From: Pirellulales bacterium
GTDB taxonomy: Bacteria; Planctomycetota; Planctomycetia; Pirellulales; JAEUIK01
Direction: 5' to 3'
Length of the DNA: 64,000 nt
NCBI GenBank assembly: GCA_019694435.1
Contig: JAIBBZ010000013.1
Coordinates: 1 to 64,000, forward strand
The position numbers were made by a program, and so were the translations under genes. Every line of letters starts with the position of its first letter. Position 1 is the first letter of the stretch. Below are positions 56,535 through 64,000 of this stretch, piece by piece. The notes beneath the pieces are model-generated. The model did not search any database, was not told where the DNA came from, and was given only the letters and a program-made list of their open reading frames with translations.

Positions 56535-58166
56535 GTGTCTCCAGCAGATTTCGCGGCTCGCAGTTCGACGGCGCCAAGACCACGCTGGCCGTGCTCGGCG
56601 GCGTGGGCGGCATTGGCATTGTTCGCGGTTTGTGGCTGCGGTCGCCCGCTGCCACAGCCCCAGAATGTTCTCGTCTATGGTCGCGGCGGCGAAAGCGACC
56701 AGCTCGACCCGATCCACGTCGATACCGGCGAAAGCGTCAAGGTGATCGTCAACCTGTACGACACTTTGATCGCTTATGCCGACGACTCGACGCAGCTCGT
56801 TCCCGGCCTGGCCACCTCGTGGAAGGTCAGCGACGACGGGCTCACCTGGACATTTCAATTGCGCGAGGGCGTGCGATTTCACGACGGCACGCCTTGCGAT
56901 GCCGACGCCGTGGTTTTCACCTTCGAGCGGCTGATCGTGCCGAACCATCCCGGTGTGTTTGATCCGCTGATTCCGTACGCGCCGGATTTTGCCACGATCG
57001 CCGAGGTCAAGGCCGTGGCGCCCCTGGTGGTCGAGTTTCGGCTGAAGGAACCCAGCGCGGTCTTCGAGGCCAATCTCGCGATGTTTCCCGCCTCGATCGT
57101 CAGTCCCACGGCCGTCAAACGTCATGGACGCAGCTTTGGCGTCAATCCCGTGGGCACCGGGCCCTTCAAGTTCGTCCGTTGGGTTCGTCAACAGGAACTG
57201 GTGCTCGAGGCCAATGCCGAACATTGGCGCGGGCGACCGCAAATCGATCGCGTGGTGTTCGTCCCAGTCAAGGAGCCTGCCGTCCGCGTCAAGCAGCTCG
57301 ACCGCGGCGAAATTCACCTGGCCGACGACCTGCCGCCGGCCGAGTTGGATGCTCTGGCGTCCCACCCGGGCATTCGCCTGCAGGAAGTGCCGGGCATCAA
57401 CATCGGGTACCTGGCGATCAACGCCGATAAGCCGCCTCTGGACAATCTGCAGGTCCGCGAAGCCATCTGGCACGCGATCAACAAGGCCCGGTTCATCGAC
57501 GTGTGCTATGCCGGCCATGCCCAGGCGGCCCTCACTCCAGTACCGCCGACATTGTGGGGATCGCACCCGGGCCTGAAAGATCGTGCGTTCGACGTCGCGA
57601 AAGCCAAGGCGCTCATCGAGCAAGCCGCGAGCGAGGCGTCGTTTCAATTGCCCTTGACGCTCGATCTGTTCGTCATGGCCACGCCGCGCCCTTATCTGCA
57701 ACAGCCGCAAGAAGCCGCCGCATTCATCAAGGAGCAGCTGCGCGCGATCGGCCTGGAACTGCGGATCGTCACCAGCGAGACGTCTTTGCACTTCAAACGC
57801 CTGACCGGCGGCGAACACCAGTTGGCGCTCGCCGGCTGGAGCAGCGACAACACTGATCCCGATAATTTTCTCTACCAGTTGCTCGACTCGGACAACATCA
57901 ACGATCGCGGCGGCAACAATATCTGCCGCTACCGCAATGCGACCGTGCACGAACTGTTGCTCGCCGCCAAGCGCGAGCGGGATCTTGATCGCCGCAAGGA
58001 GCTTTATTTCCAGGCCCAAGAACAAATCTTTGCCGACGCGCCGATGGTGCCGCTCGTCCATACCACCACGCGCATTGCCCAGCGCGTCGAACTGCAAGGA
58101 TATCGGCTCCATCCCACGGCGTTGGCCTGGTTGCGCGAAGCGCATTTTTTGAGGGCGGCGCCTTGA
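56535..58166 (+). CDS. Peptide/nickel-type ABC transporter substrate-binding lipoprotein
   Basis: 543 residues. Leader ALALFAVCGCGRPLPQPQ with a probable lipobox Cys, then a family 5 solute-binding protein: VYGRGGESDQLDPIHVDTGE, VPGLATSWKVSDDGLTWTF, REGVRFHDGTPCDADAVVFT and NPVGTGPFKFVRW. It binds oligopeptides or similar ligands. GTG start at 56535 after AAAGGAA. Stop overlaps the permease start (TTGA). Confidence 0.93.
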   Translation: MSPADFAARSSTAPRPRWPCSAAWAALALFAVCGCGRPLPQPQNVLVYGRGGESDQLDPIHVDTGESVKVIVNLYDTLIAYADDSTQLVPGLATSWKVSDDGLTWTFQLREGVRFHDGTPCDADAVVFTFERLIVPNHPGVFDPLIPYAPDFATIAEVKAVAPLVVEFRLKEPSAVFEANLAMFPASIVSPTAVKRHGRSFGVNPVGTGPFKFVRWVRQQELVLEANAEHWRGRPQIDRVVFVPVKEPAVRVKQLDRGEIHLADDLPPAELDALASHPGIRLQEVPGINIGYLAINADKPPLDNLQVREAIWHAINKARFIDVCYAGHAQAALTPVPPTLWGSHPGLKDRAFDVAKAKALIEQAASEASFQLPLTLDLFVMATPRPYLQQPQEAAAFIKEQLRAIGLELRIVTSETSLHFKRLTGGEHQLALAGWSSDNTDPDNFLYQLLDSDNINDRGGNNICRYRNATVHELLLAAKRERDLDRRKELYFQAQEQIFADAPMVPLVHTTTRIAQRVELQGYRLHPTALAWLREAHFLRAAP

Positions 58167-59173
58167 TCGTGTTTCTGCTGCGCCGCGCCGCGCAAGTGGT
58201 GCTGACTACGCTTGTGGCGCTGGTGCTCGTCTTCATTGCCATCCGGCTGCTCCCCAATAACCCCGTGCTCGCGCGGTTCGGACAACACGCCGTGCCCGAT
58301 CAGGTCGCCGCTGAAATGGCCCGGCAGGGTTGGGATCGACCTTTGCCGGAGCAACTTGCGGCGTTCGTTTCCCGGCTGGTGCGCGACGGCGATCTGGGCG
58401 AGTCATTCTTCTATCCGGAGCGGGTGACCGCGGGCCTGGCGCGCACCTTTCCGGCGACGGTCGAGTTGGCCCTGGCTGCGCTGCTCGTGGCGCTGCCGAT
58501 CGGCATTGGTGCAGGCGTCGCGGCGGCGGTCTGGCGTAACCGCTGGCCCGATTTTGTCTGCACGTCGGGCTCGCTGCTGGGCGTCAGCGTCCCGGTGTTC
58601 TTTCTGGGAATTTGCCTGATGAGCGTGTTCCGTGATCTGCCGACGGGGAGGCGCTTACCGCCTGGCGCCAGCTTTGTAGGTACGACGCAGTTCATTGCGT
58701 TGGAAAGTCTGCTGCGCGGTCAATTCGACGTGTTTCTCAGTGCCCTCGAACATCTACTGCTGCCGGCGCTGGCCTTGGCCACGATTCCCGCGTCGCTCGT
58801 GGCCCGGGTGACCCGTGCGGCCATGATCGAAGTGTTGGCGGCCGACTACGTTCGCACAGCCCGGGCCAAAGGAGGCTCGCCCCTGCGCGTGGTCTTGCAT
58901 CATGCCTTTCCCAACGCGGCCATCCCGGTGGCCAACATCGCCGCGCTACAGGCGGGGCAATTGTTGTCCGGTGCCGTATTGACCGAAAGCGTGTTCGATT
59001 GGCCGGGGCTGGGGCGACATCTGGTTCAAGCAGTCCAGGTAAGCGATTTCAGCGTCGTTCAAGGCGGCGTATTGCTCGTCGCCGCGGTGTTCGTCGTCGT
59101 CAATGTGGCGGCCGATGCCCTGTACGCCGTGCTCGATCCGCGCGTGCGCGGAAGCGGAGAAATCGATGGCTGA
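58163..59173 (+). CDS. ABC transporter permease, DppB-like
   Basis: 336 residues with about six membrane helices. LRRAAQVVLTTLVALVLVFI opens as in DppB/OppB; the inner-membrane loop ending EVLAADYVRTARAKGGSPLR contains the EAA-type motif that docks with the ATPase. A TTG start at 58163 is chosen because GAGGG lies seven bases upstream and it overlaps the previous stop; GTG at 58169 is possible. Overlaps the next gene by eight bases. Confidence 0.92.
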   Translation: MIVFLLRRAAQVVLTTLVALVLVFIAIRLLPNNPVLARFGQHAVPDQVAAEMARQGWDRPLPEQLAAFVSRLVRDGDLGESFFYPERVTAGLARTFPATVELALAALLVALPIGIGAGVAAAVWRNRWPDFVCTSGSLLGVSVPVFFLGICLMSVFRDLPTGRRLPPGASFVGTTQFIALESLLRGQFDVFLSALEHLLLPALALATIPASLVARVTRAAMIEVLAADYVRTARAKGGSPLRVVLHHAFPNAAIPVANIAALQAGQLLSGAVLTESVFDWPGLGRHLVQAVQVSDFSVVQGGVLLVAAVFVVVNVAADALYAVLDPRVRGSGEIDG

Positions 59174-60053
59174 ACACGGCGCGAAGCACGAGGCCGGCGA
59201 AGACCGGGCGGACCAGCGGCTGCGGGCGGTGCGGCGCATGTTTCGCAGCCCTTCGGCTTGGGTCGGCGCGGCAATCGTGATGCTGTTGGTCCTGGCGGCG
59301 GTTGCGGCCGATGGGGTCACGAGCTTCAATCCCGAAGCGCTGGTGGCCGACCCGTTCGAGCCTCCGTCGGCCGCGCACTGGCTGGGGACCGATTCCGTGG
59401 GGCGCGACCTCTTCAGTCGCCTGATCTACGGGGCACGATTGTCACTCGCCGCAGGCGCGGTGAGCGTACTGGTTGCGATGGTGATCGGCACCGCTGCCGG
59501 CGCCGTGGCCGGTTTCGTCGGCGGCTGGCTCGACACGCTCGTCATGCGGGCGATCGATGTGATCCTGGCGTTTCCGAGCATCCTCGTGGCGCTGTTGGTC
59601 GTGGCTGCGCTCAGTCCCGGCTGGGTTCCGGTGATGCTGGCGGTGGGGCTGATCAACGTCCCGATTTTTTGTCGGCAAGTCCGGGCAACCGTGCTGACCG
59701 TACGGCATCTCGACTATGTGACCGCAGCCCGAGCGGCCGGAGCTTCGCCAGCCTACTTACTGTTGCGGGTTGTCCTGCCGGCGCTGGTCAGCCCGCTGGC
59801 GGTGCTCGCCACGCTGGGGCTTGGCACCGCCATTCTGGAAGTGGCCGGGCTGTCGTTCCTGGGGATTGCCGGTGAATCCACGACGCCCGAATGGGGCAAC
59901 ATGCTCACGACCGTCAAAGACAACCTGAGCAAGCTGCATTGGGGAGCGCTGGGGCCGGGCGTGGCGATCGCCCTGGCTGTGATCGGCTTCAATCTGCTGG
60001 GCGACGGCTTGCGCGACGCGCTTGATCCACGGCTGGACCGCCGATCGTCGTAG
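59166..60053 (+). CDS. ABC transporter permease, DppC-like
   Basis: 295 residues. N-terminal cytoplasmic segment, a membrane helix (AAIVMLLVLAAVAADGV), then HWLGTDSVGRDLFSRLIYGA (the DppC hallmark), four further helices and the loop VRHLDYVTAARAAGASPAYL. The ATG at 59166 sits inside the end of the upstream permease gene. The two ATPases normally encoded next (DppD and DppF) are absent here. Confidence 0.93.
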   Translation: MAEHGAKHEAGEDRADQRLRAVRRMFRSPSAWVGAAIVMLLVLAAVAADGVTSFNPEALVADPFEPPSAAHWLGTDSVGRDLFSRLIYGARLSLAAGAVSVLVAMVIGTAAGAVAGFVGGWLDTLVMRAIDVILAFPSILVALLVVAALSPGWVPVMLAVGLINVPIFCRQVRATVLTVRHLDYVTAARAAGASPAYLLLRVVLPALVSPLAVLATLGLGTAILEVAGLSFLGIAGESTTPEWGNMLTTVKDNLSKLHWGALGPGVAIALAVIGFNLLGDGLRDALDPRLDRRSS

Positions 60054-60363
60054 CGGTCCAAAGTTCTGATCGATCCGGCTTCGCCTGGGCTGCGTAATAG
60101 GCCCATGGCAGTCGCGGCGATCGTCCTGCATTGCCCGACGCAGGTCATTGTGTTCATTGCGGTTACGGCGTTAGGCGGCGGCTCGGCAGGGGCAAATTGC
60201 CGCTGCTTGACTGTCCGGATTACTCGGATTCTACTGGCTACTTGTCCACTGTCGGCGGGCGGGATTGCCTTTCGCCGGCAGCGCCACCAGGGCGATTTCG
60301 GACGCGAGCGTGAGGAAACCTCGGTCCGCAACCATCCACACATGTTTATGGGAGTTTGTCGGT
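60054..60363. other. Intergenic region upstream of the cytochrome gene
   Basis: 310 bases. It holds a sigma-70-type promoter candidate (listed separately) and no supported gene. Confidence 0.6.
60207..60235 (+). promoter_or_regulatory. Promoter candidate for the small CxxCH protein gene
   Basis: TTGACT (60207-60212), 17-base spacer, TCTACT (60230-60235), about 130 bases before the ATG at 60364. Confidence 0.4.
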
Positions 60364-60780
60364 ATGAAGAGGAAGTTCGCGTTGAGCCTGGCCGTCGTTG
60401 TGGCGGTTGTGAGCGTGTTGAGTGCCAACGTCAACACGGCGTTCGCCCTGCCCGGCTTCAAGAAGATTTTTGAGGACAAGTACGTCAAGAAGGACAGCAA
60501 GGATCCCGCCGAGATGGCCTTCGCCGAAGCGGTCAAGGCCGTCAAGAGCTGCGGCGTGTGCCATTCGGATGAGAAGGACAAAAAGAAGAAGAACGCCTAC
60601 GGCATGGCGCTCGATCCGCTGGTCGAGAAGAAAGATCAGAAGGACGCCGAAAAGGTGGGCGCCGCCCTCGACAAAGTCGCCGAAATGCACAGCAACCCGG
60701 ACGATCCGAGCTCGCCGACGTTTGGCGACTTGATCAAGCAAGGCAAGCTTCCGGCTGAGAACAAGCCGGCGGCCGAATAG
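60364..60780 (+). CDS. Small exported single-CxxCH protein, cytochrome c-like
   Basis: 138 residues. Signal peptide about 1-28 (ending TAFALPG). The mature part is lysine-rich and has one haem c site, CGVCHSDEKDKKKKNAYGMA, at about residues 64-68, with a possible distal Met in YGMAL. GGGAG lies upstream of the ATG at 60364. The gene has its own promoter candidate and a strong terminator, so it is probably expressed alone. Electron-transfer partner unknown. Confidence 0.85.
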   Translation: MKRKFALSLAVVVAVVSVLSANVNTAFALPGFKKIFEDKYVKKDSKDPAEMAFAEAVKAVKSCGVCHSDEKDKKKKNAYGMALDPLVEKKDQKDAEKVGAALDKVAEMHSNPDDPSSPTFGDLIKQGKLPAENKPAAE

Positions 60781-60821
60781 CTCGCGAGCGTTGCCTCTCG
60801 CGTTACGTCCGTGAATTCACG

Positions 60822-60866
60822 CGGGCGAGCGGCCGGGGTTCCACCGGCCGCTCGCCCGGCTTTTTT
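60822..60866 (+). terminator. Strong intrinsic terminator after the cytochrome gene
   Basis: 15-bp perfect stem (60822-60836 with 60844-60858), 7-base loop, then GC and six T (60861-60866). Confidence 0.95.
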
Positions 60867-60895
60867 GCGGACCATGCAGGGGGGCACGACGAGTC

Positions 60896-61843
60896 TTAAT
60901 CGACGCGAATCGTCACACGCCCCGACCAGCGCTGGCCGGGCTCGAGGATCGTCATCCCGGCGTCGATGCCTTGTTCCGCCAAGGCAAACGCGTCCGGCGC
61001 ACAAGAATACGGCTCGATGCAGATCGCCTCGCGATGCGGCGGTGTGTAGACCACGCACTCGCGGAATTCGGGTCCAAACGTCTGCACCATGGTCCGGCCC
61101 GAGGCACGGTCTACGATCGAGGTCACGCATAGGCCGCCTTCGTACGACAGGTTGCAGAGCACGTCGTCGAGCCGGACCTCGTCGAACGGCAGCCCGGCCG
61201 TCATGTTACGCGCGCCGATCAGAGGCAGCTTGCGCCCCGTCGGAATCATTTCGGCCAGCTCCCAGTATCCGACCGCAGGCACCTTGATCGAGCAGGCCGA
61301 CGATTTGCCGCCCTCACCGAGAGGGACGCAAAAATACGGATGCGTGCCAAAGCCGAACGGCAGCGGACCTGAGCCGGGGTTTTGCACGTCGACCAGCATG
61401 TCGAGCGTGTTCCCGGACAATTCATAGGTGATCGAAATCAGGAAATCCTCGGGCCACATGCGGAGGATCTGCGGCTCGATCTTCGACGCCTGGAACCGTG
61501 CGACGACACGCGTGGCCGATTGGTCGACTACGTCCCAAGGGCGATCGATCACGAAGCCGTGAATCGCGTTGCCGTGCGCGTCGCCGGCAGGCACCTCGTA
61601 CGTCCGGCCCCGAAAGCGAAACCGAGTGCCACGCAGGCGACCGGCGAAGGGAAACAGCAGCGGATTGCCGCTGCCCGACGCGCGTCCGCCGCCAGTGGCG
61701 AAATCAGGCACCGACCAGAGCGCTTCAGTCTTCTTGCCGCCGTGCACGCTTTGAAAACTGTAGCAATTCAACCCGCGTCCAGGCAGGATGCTCGCGCTCG
61801 ATCCGGTCGCATCGTCGTGCAGTGTGATGATTTCCAGGCTCAT
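60896..61843 (-). CDS. Aldose 1-epimerase-family protein
   Basis: Interconverts sugar anomers. 315 residues. GSSASILPGRGLNCYSFQ, NPLLFPFAGRLRGTRFRFRG, GNAIHGFVIDRPW (catalytic-type His) and GFGTHPYFCVPLG (second His) fit the galactose mutarotase fold; the C-terminal ICIEPYSCAPDAF contains the expected Glu. Its ATG at 61843 overlaps the stop of the membrane-protein gene upstream (ATGA), indicating one minus-strand unit. Confidence 0.9.
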   Translation of the reverse strand: MSLEIITLHDDATGSSASILPGRGLNCYSFQSVHGGKKTEALWSVPDFATGGGRASGSGNPLLFPFAGRLRGTRFRFRGRTYEVPAGDAHGNAIHGFVIDRPWDVVDQSATRVVARFQASKIEPQILRMWPEDFLISITYELSGNTLDMLVDVQNPGSGPLPFGFGTHPYFCVPLGEGGKSSACSIKVPAVGYWELAEMIPTGRKLPLIGARNMTAGLPFDEVRLDDVLCNLSYEGGLCVTSIVDRASGRTMVQTFGPEFRECVVYTPPHREAICIEPYSCAPDAFALAEQGIDAGMTILEPGQRWSGRVTIRVD

Positions 61844-62874
61844 GTGGATGTGCTTCGCGGCAAGGCGCCGAGTTTCAAGTTGTCGTTGGGACTCAAGTCT
61901 GAGTGCGCGGCGGCAGGCGGTCGTTCTCGGCGCTCCAAGGCAGGACCGCGCGCGGCTTGTCGCGCGGCGACCATCAACAGCACCGTCCACAGCAGCCAGC
62001 CCACGGCGCGACGCACGTCGGAGGCTTCGGTCTCGCCTTGTGCCGTCGTCGCAAGCTGATAGGCCAGGGCCAAGGCTGCCGCCATCGAAAGCCCGAACAT
62101 GGCCGTTGTCCGAACATCGCCGCCCAGCAGCAGGTTACGCGATTCCTCGGGCAGTTGCAGGAGCAAATGCATGCCGGCCAGCGTTTGTAAGAGCGTGGGC
62201 ACTAACGCGACGCGGGCGCCCCAAGTGACGAGCCGTGCGACATCGGCGCTCGCCGCGCCATATCGCTCGCTCGCGCGGGCGAACAGCATCATCGCGACCC
62301 CGGCGACGGCCGCTGCCGAAAGCACGTTGTGGAGCACGCGGCTCAAGACTTCGGGATTGGAGACCAGCGTCAGAAAGTCAAAGTGCTCGGACGACAAGCC
62401 CGCATCGGTCGCCGCCACGGCGACAATGGCGAACAAGCCTGCGAAGTGATAGGCCAGGTTCGTCGCAGCCAACGCAGGCAAGGCCGCATGCAGCCAACCC
62501 CACGCCGAGCGATAGCTAAATCGCTGCCAACCGTAGAGATACGCCAGGAGACAGACTCCTGAAAACACGAGTTCGATGGCGCCGAACCAGAGGCGTCGAG
62601 CGGGTACTTGGAGCAACGTGTCGAACCAAGCGCGTGGATAGAGCCAGGCCAGGAGCCCTACGCCCAGCAGCCCGAACAGCACGCTCCACACGAGCGCCAA
62701 CAGCGACTGCGCGATCAGTCGCCGGCCGGTCAGGCCCGCGGCCAAGTCACCGTTACGCCGCTCGCGCCGATGCAGCCACTGTGCGACGAGAGGACCCGCC
62801 GTCGCGAGGTTCACCGCCAGCAGATGCGCCGCCGTCAAGACGTTGAGCAAAGTGACCAACAGACCGTGAAGCAT
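61840..62874 (-). CDS. Polytopic membrane protein of unknown function
   Basis: 344 residues, about eight predicted membrane helices, starting LHGLLVTLLNVLTAAHLLAV. His-containing helices (TAAHLLAVNLATAG and AYHFAGLFAIV) could in principle bind haem, but no family was recognised. The last 35 residues are polar. ATG at 62874 is chosen over one 13 codons upstream because the extra residues are polar and Arg-rich. Co-transcribed with the epimerase gene. Confidence 0.78.
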   Translation of the reverse strand: MLHGLLVTLLNVLTAAHLLAVNLATAGPLVAQWLHRRERRNGDLAAGLTGRRLIAQSLLALVWSVLFGLLGVGLLAWLYPRAWFDTLLQVPARRLWFGAIELVFSGVCLLAYLYGWQRFSYRSAWGWLHAALPALAATNLAYHFAGLFAIVAVAATDAGLSSEHFDFLTLVSNPEVLSRVLHNVLSAAAVAGVAMMLFARASERYGAASADVARLVTWGARVALVPTLLQTLAGMHLLLQLPEESRNLLLGGDVRTTAMFGLSMAAALALAYQLATTAQGETEASDVRRAVGWLLWTVLLMVAARQAARGPALERRERPPAAAHSDLSPNDNLKLGALPRSTST

Positions 62875-63042
62875 GCGAAAGCGGCTCGAAGCGCGGTGCA
62901 AGGCAGGGAGCAATCGACGCGGACATGCGGCCGATGTCGTGCAAGGGGGGCATTATAGCGCTCGACCGCGCCGATCGCACAGGGGCGCAGGTGGAGTTCC
63001 CCGCCGCAATCGGCCCTCGCGACGAGTGGCGTCGCGCAGCGT

Positions 63043-63072
63043 TTGACAGGTTGCGCGCAGGCAACCTAGGAT
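63043..63072 (+). promoter_or_regulatory. Promoter candidate for tRNA-Val
   Basis: Perfect -35 TTGACA (63043-63048), 18-base spacer and TAGGAT (63067-63072), 41 bases before the tRNA. Confidence 0.5.
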
Positions 63073-63112
63073 TGCCTCGTGCCACCGCAGATGGTTCGCT
63101 GCGTGTCACCTT

Positions 63113-63186
63113 GGGCGGTTAGCTCAGTCGGCTAGAGCGCCACGTTTACACCGTGGATGTCGGGGGTTCGAGTCCCTCACCGCCCA
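63113..63186 (+). tRNA. tRNA-Val (UAC anticodon)
   Basis: Acceptor GGGCGGT (63113-63119) pairs with ACCGCCC (63179-63185), discriminator A. D-arm AGCTCAGTCGGCTAGAGCG, anticodon loop TTTACAC giving UAC, T-arm GGGGGTTCGAGTCCCTC. CCA is only partly encoded. Confidence 0.97.
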
Positions 63187-63337
63187 CCTGCATGCGGCCA
63201 CGCGGCGCGAGCTTGCAGCAATGTGTTCGTCCGCCGGGCGCATTGCGCCTGGCGGTGAGCCTTGTTCTGCTCGCAGGCTTGCGAGGCAATTTGCCGTCCC
63301 GTTAGACTCGCGGCCCGGAGCGATCGAACAGGGATTC

Positions 63338-64000
63338 ATGAGCCGCAAATCACGTAGCGCCGCGCGTCGCCTGGAGTTGCCATCGGCCGGCGAGAGCTCG
63401 CCGCCGCCTCGTTCGTTGCCCGTCTGGGTCGACGTGGCCGTCGTGTTCGCCGTCGCCTTGGTTCTGCGCGGGGTACATCTGTGGCAAATGAGCGGCACGC
63501 TGATCTACCAGGTGCTCATTTCCGATCCGCGCCAATACGACGCTTGGGCCCAGACAATTGTCGGCGGCGATTGGATTGGCAAGGAGGTGTTCTACCAGAC
63601 GCCTCTGTATCCGTACCTCCTGGCCGGGCTGTATCGGTGCTTCGGCCACGACTACTGGGTCGTCCGCATCGCCCAGGCGCTGTGCGGCGCGACGGCGTGC
63701 GTGTTTCTGTCGCGGGCCGGAGCGGCCTGGTTCGATCGACGCGCCGGACTGGTCGCAGGCTTGATGCTGGCCGCGTTTCCGCCGGCAATCTTCTTCGACG
63801 GGATTTTGCAAAAGGCCTCGCTCGACTTGCTCTTGATGTCGGCGCTGTTGTGGGTGCTGGCTTCGGTCCAAGATCGGCCGCGCGGATGGCGGTTTGGGTT
63901 GGCCGGCGTCCTTGTCGGGGCGACGACGCTCAATCGCGAGAACGCCGCAGTGCTTGCGCCGATTCTGCTCGGCTGGCTGGTGTGGCTTTCGTGGCCGCGT
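63338..64000 (+). CDS. Membrane glycosyltransferase, GT39/ArnT-like, N-terminal part
   Basis: 221 codons, running off the window end. After a basic N-terminus comes a first membrane helix (about 27-43), then a loop with SDPRQYDAWAQTIVGGDWIG and YQTPLYPYLLAGLYRCFGHD, the acidic-residue pattern of GT-C transferases using lipid-linked sugars, followed by several membrane helices (ALCGATACVFLSRAGAAWF onward). Probably transfers a sugar to protein or lipid on the outer face of the membrane. Start ATG at 63338. Confidence 0.85.
   Translation, partial: MSRKSRSAARRLELPSAGESSPPPRSLPVWVDVAVVFAVALVLRGVHLWQMSGTLIYQVLISDPRQYDAWAQTIVGGDWIGKEVFYQTPLYPYLLAGLYRCFGHDYWVVRIAQALCGATACVFLSRAGAAWFDRRAGLVAGLMLAAFPPAIFFDGILQKASLDLLLMSALLWVLASVQDRPRGWRFGLAGVLVGATTLNRENAAVLAPILLGWLVWLSWPR

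Noticed and set aside
63124-63498. Minus-strand open frame of 124 codons
   Set aside because: It reads through the antisense of tRNA-Val (RDSNPRHPRCKRGALAD) and overlaps the glycosyltransferase.

Overview
The window is high-GC bacterial chromosome and almost certainly comes from a planctomycete, probably of the Pirellulales type. The evidence is a PVM-type (Planctomycetes/Verrucomicrobia) bacterial microcompartment locus, secreted Gfo/Idh-type oxidoreductases and sugar isomerases with twin-arginine leaders, a membrane Ser/Thr kinase with a large non-kinase C-terminus, a PEP-CTERM protein, a GYF_2/zinc-ribbon protein, and separate genes for the two halves of CoaBC. It contains about 60 protein genes, two tRNAs (Ser-UGA, Val-UAC) and the RNase P RNA. 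I see no insertion sequence, prophage or CRISPR array.

Layout. 1-861: the 5' part of dnaK on the minus strand. 1324-8526: a plus-strand run of core genes: pheA, a YjbR-like protein, aroF, tpiA, secG, yicC, gmk, rpoZ, coaC, coaB. 8546-21292: a secreted HEAT-like protein (minus), then a PfkB kinase, argC, argJ, a glycosyltransferase-TPR protein, a very acidic small protein, a purine nucleoside phosphorylase, ileS and purN; the last three have overlapping stop/start codons.

21485-31334 is the most striking region, a complete microcompartment operon on the plus strand. In order it holds a DeoR-type regulator, PduL phosphotransacylase, two BMC-H hexamer proteins, an acetate-kinase-like enzyme, BMC-P pentamer 1, a CoA-acylating aldehyde dehydrogenase, BMC-P 2, an unnamed protein with an RpiB-like C-terminus, BMC-P 3, a class II (fuculose/rhamnulose-phosphate type) aldolase, a lactate/malate-type dehydrogenase and a conserved protein with a Cys-rich tail. 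Four soluble members (PduL, aldehyde dehydrogenase, the RpiB-like protein, the aldolase) carry terminal amphipathic helices that look like encapsulation peptides. The inferred pathway: a deoxysugar phosphate is cleaved to DHAP and lactaldehyde; lactaldehyde is oxidised to lactyl-CoA, then converted to lactyl-phosphate and to lactate plus ATP, with the dehydrogenase recycling NAD inside the shell.

31429-46252 is mostly exported or membrane proteins of unknown role: a CxxCH protein, lipoproteins, a DUF1326-like protein, a Tat-exported oxidoreductase, a KAP-like P-loop NTPase with internal membrane helices, a 22-cysteine secreted protein with its own promoter and terminator, and an HTTM membrane protein with a partner gene. 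46344-53107 carries a small basic protein, an orphan cheD, tRNA-Ser, a PEP-CTERM protein, an FHA protein, a radical SAM protein, rnpB, an orphan ribbon-helix-helix protein and a Tat-exported sugar isomerase. 53460-64000 holds the Ser/Thr kinase, a three-gene peptide ABC importer without ATPases, a small CxxCH cytochrome, an aldose epimerase with an overlapping membrane-protein gene, tRNA-Val, and the start of a GT39/ArnT-like glycosyltransferase that runs off the end.

All calls were made by eye from conserved motifs; no database search was run.
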